A stretch of DNA of 64,000 nucleotides. Source: Ameyamaea chiangmaiensis (lineage in GTDB: Bacteria; Pseudomonadota; Alphaproteobacteria; Acetobacterales; Acetobacteraceae). A model generated the notes under the pieces. It did not search any database, was not told the DNA's origin, and was given only the letters and a program-made list of their open reading frames with translations. Position 1 is the first letter of the stretch, and every line of letters starts with the position of its first letter. Below, in pieces: positions 33,905-42,233 of the stretch. The stretch is from positions 62,001-126,000 of the forward strand of contig NZ_BAPT01000013.1 in the NCBI RefSeq assembly GCF_025995235.1, written 5' to 3'. The position numbers and the translations under genes were made by a program.

Positions 33905-34930
33905 GTGGCGGTTGTACGGTGCATCATGATGCAGCGAAACGAGTCGGCGCTGCTCGAACCGTGGATCCTGTATCACGCCGATCTGTTCGGAATGGCCAAC
34001 CTGGAGATCATCGATCACGCATCCGATGATCCATGGGTGCTGGCGACATTGGCGCGGTATGAGGCGCAGGGTGTCACGGTTCACCGCCAGTATCGAGAGC
34101 CGTCTGACTTCCTGCGCAAGGGCGAGATCGTGCGGCAGGCGATCGAGGCGTGGGACCGCGAACGTGTGTACGACTATGCCCTGCCGCTGGACTGCGACGA
34201 ATTCGTGGTCTTCTGTGATGCGCAGATCTCGTCCGATGCGACGCGTATCCATGATTATCTCGACCGGATACGCGATATACCCGCGACGCTGCACATCGAA
34301 CGCATGTTCCTCAACGTTCCGGACGAACCGGGCTACTTCCTGCCGCAGGTGGTCGGGAAATCCCTGTTCCAGGCCGGTGCCATTCGCGCTCTGGACAACG
34401 GGTTTCATAACCCGGTCTCGTGCCACGAGGCCCACGGGCGCGTGCATCTGGGCGTGGTGCATCTTCACAACCGCGCTTTCGAGGATGTCCGCGCGCGTGC
34501 GGCGGAGAAGCTCGCGGGGCTTGTCGATATCAACGATCAGGAGGCCCTGCGCGGGTTTGATGGCGAGGGCCGACACCTGACGAGCTACTTTTTCATGGAA
34601 GAGACGTTCTTTCGTCTGCGCTACCGGCGCGAACCGGCCGTGTATGTCCCGGCCTTCCTGACCCATCTGAAGGGCCTTGGCATCTCATGGGCCGCCTGCT
34701 TCGGGTGCGAGCCGCGGCGGTTGCCACCCGTGTGCAACGCGCAGGGATTTCTGGTCCGCCTGCCGGAGGGCGATGACGCGACGCGACTGGTTTCGTTTCA
34801 TGAAGGGTTCTATCTGGACCTGTATCCCGACGTGCGCGAGTCCGGGTTTTGGGCGCTGTCACATTTCATGAGCGTCGGTTATCGCGAGGGGCGCGCCGGT
34901 GCGCCGCCGGGCGCGGCGGGCAGGAATTAG
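33905..34930 (+). CDS. Glycosyltransferase family 92/family 2-like protein
   Basis: A 341-residue protein. Residues 1-240 show the glycan-synthase-like pattern VVRCIMMQRNESALLEPWIL, IIDHASDDPW and LPLDCDEFVVFCD (a DxD-type sugar-nucleotide site). The C-terminal tail FYLDLYPDVRESGFWALSHF, then MSVGYREGR, is a repeat found at the ends of many bacterial glycosyltransferases. Start GTG 33905 has GGAGG upstream and follows the ArsC stop after 32 nt. The acceptor is unknown; it may decorate a cell-surface glycan. Confidence 0.75.
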   Translation: MAVVRCIMMQRNESALLEPWILYHADLFGMANLEIIDHASDDPWVLATLARYEAQGVTVHRQYREPSDFLRKGEIVRQAIEAWDRERVYDYALPLDCDEFVVFCDAQISSDATRIHDYLDRIRDIPATLHIERMFLNVPDEPGYFLPQVVGKSLFQAGAIRALDNGFHNPVSCHEAHGRVHLGVVHLHNRAFEDVRARAAEKLAGLVDINDQEALRGFDGEGRHLTSYFFMEETFFRLRYRREPAVYVPAFLTHLKGLGISWAACFGCEPRRLPPVCNAQGFLVRLPEGDDATRLVSFHEGFYLDLYPDVRESGFWALSHFMSVGYREGRAGAPPGAAGRN

Positions 34931-34961
34931 GCCAGGTGGCCGGATGGGCAAGGAGATGATG

Positions 34962-36209
34962 ATGCGTGTTGGTGGGCTGCTGATCGGGTGTGGACTGGCT
35001 ATGGTCGCCGGACTGGCCGGGAATGTCGCACACGCGGCGTCCGATAGGGGGCTTGAAGGTGTGCCGCATTACGACAATATCGTCGTTGTCATGATGGAAA
35101 ACCGTCAGTTCGGCCAGATCATCGACGCATCGCCCGCCACATCACCGCACATGACGGCCCTGTCGCACCGGTTTAATGTCGCGACGCAGTATTACGGCAT
35201 TTCCCACGTCAGCCAGACGAACTACATCGCGCTGACCGCTGGCGACCAGCAGAACATCATCGACGACGACCCCTGGTATTGCGAACCGGACGGCCAGCCC
35301 CTGCCGCGCGACAAGGCAATCGTCGGCGGCGCGCCAGACGAGCAGGACATGGGCACGCTGTGCGCGGGCCACACCCGCAAGGACACGCCCTATCCCGCGC
35401 ACCATTTCACGGTGCCGAACTTTTTCGCCCAGCTCGACCAGGCCGGTATCTCGTGGTCGATGTATGTCCAGTCGGTGCCGCTCGACCCCAAGACGGGACG
35501 CACCATGCCCGAGGTGCCGTACTATCCGACCAAGGCCATGGCGCCGGAGTTGTACGCCCTGTATGCGGTCAAGCATAATCCGTCGATGAACATGGACGAT
35601 ATCCGCAGTCGACCGGATATTTTCGCCCGCAACCAGACGGATACGGCATTTTTCGCGCAGGCCCGGGCCGGAACATTGCCGCGGTTCTCCTATGTCATTC
35701 CGGACCAGTGTCACGACGACCATGGACCCTACGGCAGTCTGGCCAATGCGCCCCAATGCCGGAGCAACGGTTCAGGTCCTTCGGGGCTGCTGACGTCGGG
35801 CGATAATTACGTGCAGTCCGTGGTGGACGCGGTCATGGCGTCGCCCGTCTGGTCGTCGCGGAAAAACGTCGCGATCGTCGTGACCTATGACGAGGACGAC
35901 TATGGAAGTGCCGGGATTCAGGGGTGCTGCGGCTTTCACCCGGCCGATCTGGCCAAGGGGCGCGTGGGGCCGGTCAATCAGGGCGGCGGCCGGGTTCCGA
36001 CCATCGTCATCACCAATCACGGCGTGAAAGGCGTGCGCGACGACACGCCTTACAACCATTATTCGCTTCTGCGGACGATGGAAGACGCCTTCGGCATCGG
36101 TACGTATGTCGGCCACGCCGCCGAACGCGTGCCGGTTCAGCCCGAGGACGGATCGTTCGTGCAGACGCCCGTCCTGCCGATGGTGCCTCTGTTCAGACTG
36201 GCGCGCTGA
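34962..36209 (+). CDS. Secreted phosphoesterase of the acid phosphatase/phospholipase C family
   Basis: A 415-residue protein with a signal peptide (MRVGGLLIGCGLAMVAGLAG, cleavage after AHA). The mature part has NIVVVMMENRQFGQI, a PF04185-type start. Then come NYIALTAGDQQNI, the metal-ligand-like VIPDQCHDDHG and YDEDDYGSAGIQ, and a final TPYNHYSLLRTMEDAFG. It should hydrolyse phosphoesters in the periplasm (phospholipase C or acid phosphatase type). ATG codons at 34944, 34956, 34959 and 34962 are possible; AAGGAG fits 34962. Confidence 0.8.
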   Translation: MRVGGLLIGCGLAMVAGLAGNVAHAASDRGLEGVPHYDNIVVVMMENRQFGQIIDASPATSPHMTALSHRFNVATQYYGISHVSQTNYIALTAGDQQNIIDDDPWYCEPDGQPLPRDKAIVGGAPDEQDMGTLCAGHTRKDTPYPAHHFTVPNFFAQLDQAGISWSMYVQSVPLDPKTGRTMPEVPYYPTKAMAPELYALYAVKHNPSMNMDDIRSRPDIFARNQTDTAFFAQARAGTLPRFSYVIPDQCHDDHGPYGSLANAPQCRSNGSGPSGLLTSGDNYVQSVVDAVMASPVWSSRKNVAIVVTYDEDDYGSAGIQGCCGFHPADLAKGRVGPVNQGGGRVPTIVITNHGVKGVRDDTPYNHYSLLRTMEDAFGIGTYVGHAAERVPVQPEDGSFVQTPVLPMVPLFRLAR

Positions 36210-36233
36210 CCGCGCCGCGCAAGGCCTGCTGAC

Positions 36234-36794
36234 GTGACGACGGGCACACGACCGCAGCACATCATCATGGTGCGCCACCCGCCGGTCGCGGTTCCCGATG
36301 GGGTCTGCTACGGGCGTCTGGACGTGCCGCTGCGGCCGGGGTGGGAAGGCTGGGCACGCGCCCTTGCCGGGGCGGTGGCGGATGCACGGCCGGAGCGGTT
36401 GTTGTGTTCACCCGCGCAACGCTGCGTGTTGCCAGCTGGTGTGATGGGCCATGTGCTGGGCCTGGACGCGACGATCGAACCGCGTCTGGCGGAACTCGAT
36501 TTCGGCACGTGGGAGGGGCAGCCGTGGGACCATATCGATCGCGCCGGTCTCGATCGCTGGGCCGCCGCGCCCGAGACGTTCGCGATGCCGTCCGGCGAGT
36601 CGGCCTCCGACCTTCAGGCGCGCGTGAGGGCCGTGTGGGACGAACTGCGGATGGACGGTCGGTCGACCATGATCGTGACCCATGGCGGCCCACTGCGTTA
36701 TCTGCTCGCCTGGGCCGAGGAGCGCGTGCCTGACCCGTGCGCGGCCCCACCGGTCCCCGGCGCGATGGAGCGTTTCAGCCTGCCGCCGCGCTGA
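36234..36794 (+). CDS. cobC: Histidine phosphatase, alpha-ribazole phosphatase type (Salmonella CobC)
   Basis: A 186-residue protein. The catalytic RH appears as MVRHPPVA, followed by CYGRLDVPLRPG, which matches the alpha-ribazole phosphatases. Further motifs are LLCSPAQRC, LAELDFGTWEG and VTHGGPLRYLL with the second catalytic His. It dephosphorylates alpha-ribazole 5'-phosphate or the cobalamin 5'-phosphate. Start GTG 36234 is the only start near the motif. It converges with cobS, overlapping by 20 nt. Confidence 0.85.
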   Translation: MTTGTRPQHIIMVRHPPVAVPDGVCYGRLDVPLRPGWEGWARALAGAVADARPERLLCSPAQRCVLPAGVMGHVLGLDATIEPRLAELDFGTWEGQPWDHIDRAGLDRWAAAPETFAMPSGESASDLQARVRAVWDELRMDGRSTMIVTHGGPLRYLLAWAEERVPDPCAAPPVPGAMERFSLPPR

Positions 36795-37527
36795 GCGCCG
36801 ACAAGGCGACGCATTCGCTCAGGACAACGGTCGCGCCCAGCGTGTCGCCGGTGTAACCGCCCAGCCGCCGTCGGCATGTGCCGGACAGCCACAACGACAC
36901 AACGAGGACCGACGCCAAGGCCACCACGGCGGGGCGAGCGGGAAGGATCAGAGCGTTCGGCAGCAGGATCACCGCCGTCACGACCGCAAGGCCCGTCCAG
37001 GCCGGGCGTCGAAGCGTGGAAGCCAGCCCGTCCGCCCGGGCCGGGGCTAGGCACAGCAGCGGCACGGCCATGGCGCTCCGGGACAGAGCCCCTGAGAACA
37101 GCAGCGCCGGGAGCAGAGCCGGCGCTGGCAAGGCGGCGAGTGCGGCCGCCCGGATACCGAAACCCAGGCAAAGCGCGACCGCGCCGTATCCCCCGATCCG
37201 GCTGTCGCGCATGATCTCCAGCCGTCGCGCGGGGGTGCGTCCTCCGAACAGGCCGTCCGCCGTGTCCGCCAGCCCGTCTTCGTGCAGGGCACCGGTCAGC
37301 AGGCTCTGCGCGACCAGCGCCCAGAACGCGGCCACAAGCGGCGGCAGCGTCGCCGCGCGCAATGCGTATGCCACGCTACCGCCGCAAGCGCCGACCAACG
37401 CGCCGACCAGCGGCCACGCCCACACCGTGCGGCCCAGAGGCGCCATGCCGGTTCCGCCGAGCCGGCCTGTGGGCAGGCGTGTCATCAGCATCAGCGCGCC
37501 GGCCAGGTCCTGACGAAGGCGGCCCAT
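36775..37527 (-). CDS. cobS: Adenosylcobinamide-GDP ribazoletransferase (cobalamin synthase)
   Basis: A 250-residue integral membrane protein of the CobS/CobV family. LMLMTRLPTGRLGGTG at the N-terminus and LLTGALHEDGLADTADGLFG with GGRTPARRLEIMRDSRIGGY carry the invariant Asp and Arg residues. Six or more hydrophobic segments follow. It joins adenosylcobinamide-GDP to alpha-ribazole in the last steps. The start ATG 37527 directly abuts the stop of cobT (TGA-ATG). Confidence 0.93.
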   Translation of the reverse strand: MGRLRQDLAGALMLMTRLPTGRLGGTGMAPLGRTVWAWPLVGALVGACGGSVAYALRAATLPPLVAAFWALVAQSLLTGALHEDGLADTADGLFGGRTPARRLEIMRDSRIGGYGAVALCLGFGIRAAALAALPAPALLPALLFSGALSRSAMAVPLLCLAPARADGLASTLRRPAWTGLAVVTAVILLPNALILPARPAVVALASVLVVSLWLSGTCRRRLGGYTGDTLGATVVLSECVALSALSAAAG

Positions 37528-38553
37528 TCAGTCCGTCCGCTCGCTGACGCCGGCCTCGCCGAAGGTCGCCATCCCGGTGTGACAGGCCAGTGCGGCCCGC
37601 AGGACCGGCACGGCGAGCGCCGCGCCCGACCCTTCGCCAAGCCGCAGCCCGAGATCGAACAGCGGCGTCTGGTCCAGTTTTGCCGCGAGCGCGGGGTGCC
37701 CGGCTTCGGCCGAGACATGGGCGATCCGGCAATGCTCCAGCGCGGCGGGATTCAGGGTGAACAGGGGTGCCGCGGCGGCCGTGCAGACAAAACCGTCGAG
37801 CATCACCGGGATCGTCATCAGCCGGGCCGCAAGGGTCGCGCCCATGATGGCCGCCGTCTCGAAACCGCCCAGTCGACGCGCGACCTCGAGCGGGTCATGC
37901 AAAAAGGGGGCATGGCGCAGGAGGGCACGGTCGATGACGGCGGCCTTGCGCGCGACCCCCGCATCGTCCAGCCCGGTGCCGCGCCCGGCCCACGCGCTGC
38001 CGCCGCCGCCGAACAGTGCCGCGGCCAGTGCCGCGGCGACCGTTGTGTTGCCGATCCCCATCTCGCCGAGGCACAGAAGGTCGGTGTCCGGATCGACGGC
38101 TTCGAACCCCGTGGCGAAGGCGGCGAGGAACGCGCGTTCGCTCATGGCCGCCGTGGTCGTGAAATCGTCCGTCGGACGAAGGTCGTGTATGGCGATCACC
38201 CGCAGCGCCGCGCCCGCGATGCGGCTGATCTGGTTGATGGCCGCGCCACCGGAGTGGAAGTTGCCGACCATCTGCGCGGTGACGTCGGACGGCCATGGCG
38301 TGACGCCCTGCGCGACGACCCCGTGATTGCCTGCGAAGACGACGGTTTGCACGTGGTCGAGCCGGGGCGTCGCGCGGTGCTGCCAACGACCCAGCCAGAG
38401 CGCCAGTTCTTCCAGTCGGCCGAGGCTGCCGGGGGGCTTGGTCAGGCGCGTGTCACGTTCGGCGATGGCCGCCGCGGCGTCGGTTGCGGCTTCGGGCAGG
38501 GTCGTCAGGCACGCGCGCAGCGCGGACAGGGTGGGGGGCGGGGGTGTCGGCAT
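37528..38553 (-). CDS. cobT: Nicotinate-nucleotide--dimethylbenzimidazole phosphoribosyltransferase
   Basis: A 341-residue protein (CobU in Pseudomonas naming). Signatures include RLTKPPGSLGRLEELALWLG, VVFAGNHGV, GEMGIGNTTVAAAL and RLGEGSGAALAVPVLRAA with the catalytic Glu in GEGSGA. It converts dimethylbenzimidazole (from BluB in this window) and nicotinate mononucleotide to alpha-ribazole 5'-phosphate. The start is ATG 38553; cobS follows without gap. Confidence 0.94.
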   Translation of the reverse strand: MPTPPPPTLSALRACLTTLPEAATDAAAAIAERDTRLTKPPGSLGRLEELALWLGRWQHRATPRLDHVQTVVFAGNHGVVAQGVTPWPSDVTAQMVGNFHSGGAAINQISRIAGAALRVIAIHDLRPTDDFTTTAAMSERAFLAAFATGFEAVDPDTDLLCLGEMGIGNTTVAAALAAALFGGGGSAWAGRGTGLDDAGVARKAAVIDRALLRHAPFLHDPLEVARRLGGFETAAIMGATLAARLMTIPVMLDGFVCTAAAAPLFTLNPAALEHCRIAHVSAEAGHPALAAKLDQTPLFDLGLRLGEGSGAALAVPVLRAALACHTGMATFGEAGVSERTD

Positions 38554-38625
38554 GCTAGGGTTTGTGTTGCCGGGGACTGATCGGTGCAAGTGTTTTTGCC
38601 ACCGTCCGACGGCTGGAGGCCAATC

Positions 38626-39138
38626 ATGGCGGAGATCACGCTGGTGCTGGGGGGCGCGCGCTCGGGCAAGAGCGCGTATGCCGAAGCGCGGACCCGTCGC
38701 GCGCCCGGACCCTGGCGCTATATCGCGACGGCGCAGGCCTGGGATGACGAGATGCGCACGCGTATCGACCGCCACCGCGCCGCGCGCGGGCCGGGGTGGG
38801 AGACGGTCGAGACGCCCTTCGACGTGCCTGGGGCGCTTGCCGACGCGGGTGCGCGTCCGGTGCTGGTCGATTGCCTGACGCTCTGGCTGAGCAATCTTCT
38901 GCTCGGGGAGCGTGACATCGCCAGTGCGACCGCCGATCTTCTGGCCGCACTGGCGCGACGCCAGGCGCCGACGGTTCTGGTCGGCAGTGAAGTGGGTCTC
39001 GGTATCGTGCCGGAGAACGCACTGGCCCGTCGGTTTCGTGATGAGGCAGGCCTGTTGCACCAGAGCGTGGCAGTGGTCGCACAGCATGTGGTGCTGTGCA
39101 TCGCCGGTTGCCCGATGGCGGCCAGGGGGGAGGCCTGA
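38626..39138 (+). CDS. cobU: Adenosylcobinamide kinase/guanylyltransferase
   Basis: A 170-residue protein (CobP in Pseudomonas naming). The P-loop is LVLGGARSGKSAYAE; the family-specific YIATAQAWDDEMRTRIDRHR and PVLVDCLTLWLSNLL follow, and the guanylylated His lies within RIDRH. It phosphorylates and GMP-activates adenosylcobinamide for CobS. The start is ATG 38626 with GGAGG upstream, divergent from cobT with a 72-nt gap. Confidence 0.93.
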   Translation: MAEITLVLGGARSGKSAYAEARTRRAPGPWRYIATAQAWDDEMRTRIDRHRAARGPGWETVETPFDVPGALADAGARPVLVDCLTLWLSNLLLGERDIASATADLLAALARRQAPTVLVGSEVGLGIVPENALARRFRDEAGLLHQSVAVVAQHVVLCIAGCPMAARGEA

Positions 39139-39167
39139 TCGCCTTGCGGCGCGTCGTGGCCGTTGGA

Positions 39168-39700
39168 TCAGGTCTGTGCCAGCGTCCCCAGACGTTCCCG
39201 TACATCGGCGGACAGCACCATGTCGGACGCGGCGCAGTTTTCGCGCAGATGGGACAGGCTGGCCGTTCCGGGGATCAGCACAAGATTGCGCGACCGCGCC
39301 AGTAGCCACGCCAACGCGACCTGCAGCGGTGTGGCCGCGACGTCTCGCGCGATATCGGACAGGGTATCGGACTGGATCGGGCTGAAGCCGCCCAGCGGGA
39401 AGAACGGCACGAAGGCAATCCCTTGCGCCGCGAGGTGATCGATCAGGCCATCATCGCTCCGGTGCACGAGGTTGTAATGATTCTGCACGCACACGACAGG
39501 GGCGATCTGTTGCGCCTCGGCGATCTGCGACGCCGTGACGTTGCTCAGGCCCAGATGGCGGATCAGTCCCTGATCCCGCAGGCGGGCTAGTGCGGTGAAC
39601 GGGGCTTCGAGCGAACCGTCGCGGGGCGCGTGCACATCCCCCATCAGTCGCAGATTGACGACGTCGAGGCGATCGAGCCCGAGATGGCGCACGTCTGTTC
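39168..39700 (-). pseudogene. Aldo/keto reductase, 5'-truncated remnant
   Basis: The open part starts at about DVRHLGLDRLDVVNLRLMGD and runs to the normal C-terminus (VLIPGTASLSHLRENCAASD). It matches the second half of an aldo/keto reductase of about 280-300 residues. The catalytic Asp, Tyr and Lys of the first half are missing. The N-terminal half is lost at about 39,690-39,700, where a truncated LysR gene begins on the other strand. It is probably non-functional. Confidence 0.75.
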
Positions 39701-40405
39701 GAACGCAGCGCGCCGGCACTGGCTGACATCGGCGCGGCGCTGGAGGACGTTCACACGCACTCGGACGTGGTTGCCGGAACCGTGCGGCTGAACGTGCCCG
39801 CCAACGTCGCGCGCACCGTGCTGCCCGGCCTTTTGCCGCCGTTCCTGCGCGCGCACCCGCAGGTCCGCGTAGAGGTCACGGTGGAAGACAGTTTCGTCGA
39901 TATCCTGTCCTCTGGGGCGGATGCGGGCATCCGCTATGAGGAGCGCCTCGAACAGGACATGATCGCGGTGCCGATCGGGCCCCGTACGCAACGGCTGGTG
40001 ACCGCTGCCGCGCCGTCCTATCTCGCGGCCCGTGGCCGGCCGGTCCATCCGCGCGATCTTCTGGATCACGACTGTCTGCGGCTGCGTTTTTCGAGCGGCG
40101 CCCTCGCGGGGTGGGAGTTCGAGCGCGATGGCGAGACCATTGTGCTCGACCCGAGGGGGCCGCTGCTGGTGCGCCCGGGATCGGCGAGCGATCTTCTGGT
40201 CGAGGCGGCGGTCGCGGGAACGGGCATCGTGTGTCTGTTCGAGGACTGGCTTGCGCCGCACATACCCTGTGGGGCGCTGGAGCGCCTTCTTGACGACTGG
40301 ACGGCGCCTTTTTCCGGCCCCCTGCTGTATTATTCGGGACGCCGACAGGTGCCCCCCGCGCTGCGCGCGTTTATCGATTTCATGCGCGTGCGACACACCG
40401 TTTGA
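39685..40405 (+). pseudogene. LysR-family regulator, 5'-truncated remnant
   Basis: The readable part starts with GARLFERS, the end of a LysR helix-turn-helix, and continues APALADIGAALEDVHTHS, then AGTVRLNVPANVARTVLPG. The complete LysR substrate-binding domain follows to LRAFIDFMRVRHTV. Most of the DNA-binding domain is absent, and a further short stretch is missing between LFERS and PALADI. With no HTH it cannot act as a repressor. It lies back-to-back with the aldo/keto reductase remnant. Confidence 0.75.
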
Positions 40406-40427
40406 CCGCTCCGGGCAGTTTGGATAG

Positions 40428-40645
40428 ACCTTGTGCCTGATGGTTCCCCGAGGAGGGGATGAAAAGGGAAGACGGTTCGGCGCCCTTGCGCGCCCAGTCC
40501 GGCACTGCCCCCGCAACTGTAGACGGTTCGACATCGCACCACGCCGCGCACGCGGCAGGGCCACTGGGTTTTGCCTGGGAAGGCCGGTGTGATGGAGTGG
40601 CGCCACGCCGCTCACCCGTAAGTCAGGAGACCTGCCATTGGGCGC
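40428..40645 (+). promoter_or_regulatory. Cobalamin (B12) riboswitch
   Basis: Landmarks in order: GGTTCCCCGAGGAGGGG-ATGAAAAGGGAA (40442-40470), CCCGCAACTGT (40510-40520), GCC-ACTGGGTTTTGCCTGGGA (40559-40580) and the B12 box AGTCAGGAGACCTGCC (40621-40636). It precedes the DUF1636-cobW-cobN operon. Adenosylcobalamin binding should repress expression. About 140 nt separate the B12 box from the first start codon, including a GGCGCC/GGCGCC hairpin (from 40648), which is the likely expression platform. Confidence 0.93.
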
Positions 40646-40779
40646 CCTCGGAGGCGCCGCAACCCTGATATCGCGATCCGGCGGGGTGCCCGGAGTGCGA
40701 GGACGCGCTTAGCGTTTCCCTCCATCCTGGGGGGTGTCGTCCGTCGCACCCATGACGCCCAGGCGGCGTCGAGCATGAG

Positions 40780-41184
40780 GTGCGCGTCTTGAACGAAACC
40801 CAGACTGAAGCGGACGCGACGCCTGGACCAGTCCTGTATGTCTGCACGACCTGCCGACGGGGCGAGGGGGCCAGCGACAATCCGCCCGGGCAGCAACTGC
40901 ATGATGCCCTGGCCGCGCGAGCCGAACGCGTCGCCGTGCGCGAGGTCGCCTGCCTTGCCGCGTGCGATCGTGGCTGCACCGCCTTTCTGGCGCAGGAAGG
41001 GCACTGGGGCTGGCTGCTGGGTAATCTCGGGCCGGAGAAAGCGTCCGATATCCTGCACTATGTCGACCTGTATGCCGCATCGCGCACCGGGACCGTCATG
41101 CCGTCGCGCCGTCCCGCCAGCCTGTCGGACATGGTCCTTGGCCGCATGCCGGCCGCCGTCATTTCCCTGAAGGAGCCTTCATGA
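40780..41184 (+). CDS. DUF1636 Cys-containing metal/iron-sulfur-like protein
   Basis: A 134-residue protein. CTTCRRG (about residues 23-29) and CLAACDRGC (about 59-67) give a thioredoxin-like ferredoxin cysteine pattern. DUF1636 genes usually precede cobW in cobalamin clusters, and a redox or metal-delivery role is presumed. The start is GTG 40780; it overlaps cobW by ATGA. It is the first gene behind the B12 riboswitch. Confidence 0.85.
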   Translation: MRVLNETQTEADATPGPVLYVCTTCRRGEGASDNPPGQQLHDALAARAERVAVREVACLAACDRGCTAFLAQEGHWGWLLGNLGPEKASDILHYVDLYAASRTGTVMPSRRPASLSDMVLGRMPAAVISLKEPS

Positions 41185-42224
41185 ACACCACCCCTGTGGC
41201 GACGCGCATTCCCGTCACCATCATCACGGGCTTTCTGGGCGCGGGCAAGACCACGCTGCTGCGCCATCTTCTGGGAGCGGCCCACGGGCGCCGGATCGCC
41301 GTGGTGGTCAACGAGTTCGGCTCGCTCGGCATCGACGGCGAGACGCTGCGCAGCTGCGGGATCGAAGGCTGTACAGACGACGACATCGTCGAACTGACCA
41401 ACGGCTGTCTGTGCTGTACGGTGGCGGACGACTTTCTGCCCACCATGCGCGCGCTGATCGACCGCCCGAACCCGCCGGAGCATATCGTGATCGAGACGTC
41501 CGGGCTGGCGCTTCCCAAGCCGTTGCTCAAGGCATTCGGCTGGCCCGATATCCGCACGCGGATGACGGTCGATGGCGTGATCACCGTCGTCGACGCACCC
41601 GCCGTGGCGGCGGGACGCTTTGCCGACGACGTGGCCGCCGTCGAAGCCCAGCGCGCGGACGACCCGTCTCTGGATCACGACAATCCTCTGGCCGAAGTCT
41701 ATGAGGACCAACTGCTTTCCGCCGATCTGGTGGTGCTGAACAAGACCGATCTGCTCGACGATGCGGCGCTCGGCGCGATCGAGACCGACATCGCGCGGGA
41801 CGTCGGGCGTCCCGTGCGCGTGCTCCGCGCGGTCGAGGGGCGTCTGGATCCGCTGGTACTGCTGGGCGTTGGGGCCGCGGCCGAGGATGATCTTGCCGCG
41901 CGCCGGTCGCACCACGATGGCGCGGATGAGCACGAGCACGACGATTTCGACAGCTTTGTCGTCACCATCCCCGAACAGCCCGACGTGGTGTCGTTCCTGC
42001 GCCGACTGGCCGACGTTGCCGATCGGTTCGACCTTTTGCGGATGAAGGGCTTTGGTGCGGTCGCGGGAAAAGCGATGCGGCTTGCGGTGCAGGGCGTGGG
42101 CAACCGCTTCCGTCACGAATTCGATCGTCCGCTGGGCACGGACGATCGGTCCGGGCGTCTGGTGGTGATCGGCCGCCACGGCATGGATCGCGCGGCGATC
42201 GAGACTGCGCTGCGCGAAGGCTGA
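41181..42224 (+). CDS. cobW: CobW GTPase/metallochaperone
   Basis: A 347-residue G3E GTPase. Walker A is GFLGAGKTT (17-25), the metal-binding CLCC lies at 76-79 (NGCLCCT), and VLNKTDLLDD is the guanine-specificity motif. A His/Asp-rich stretch (HHDGADEHEHDD) near residue 250 and the CobW C-terminal domain complete it. CobW is thought to deliver cobalt to the CobN-dependent chelatase. Start ATG 41181 overlaps DUF1636; cobN follows after 9 nt. Confidence 0.93.
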   Translation: MNTTPVATRIPVTIITGFLGAGKTTLLRHLLGAAHGRRIAVVVNEFGSLGIDGETLRSCGIEGCTDDDIVELTNGCLCCTVADDFLPTMRALIDRPNPPEHIVIETSGLALPKPLLKAFGWPDIRTRMTVDGVITVVDAPAVAAGRFADDVAAVEAQRADDPSLDHDNPLAEVYEDQLLSADLVVLNKTDLLDDAALGAIETDIARDVGRPVRVLRAVEGRLDPLVLLGVGAAAEDDLAARRSHHDGADEHEHDDFDSFVVTIPEQPDVVSFLRRLADVADRFDLLRMKGFGAVAGKAMRLAVQGVGNRFRHEFDRPLGTDDRSGRLVVIGRHGMDRAAIETALREG

Positions 42225-42233
42225 GCACGGATC

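Noticed and set aside
38554..38625. Possible second cobalamin riboswitch between cobT and cobU
   Set aside because: The gap is only 72 nt and has no B12 box or other aptamer core.
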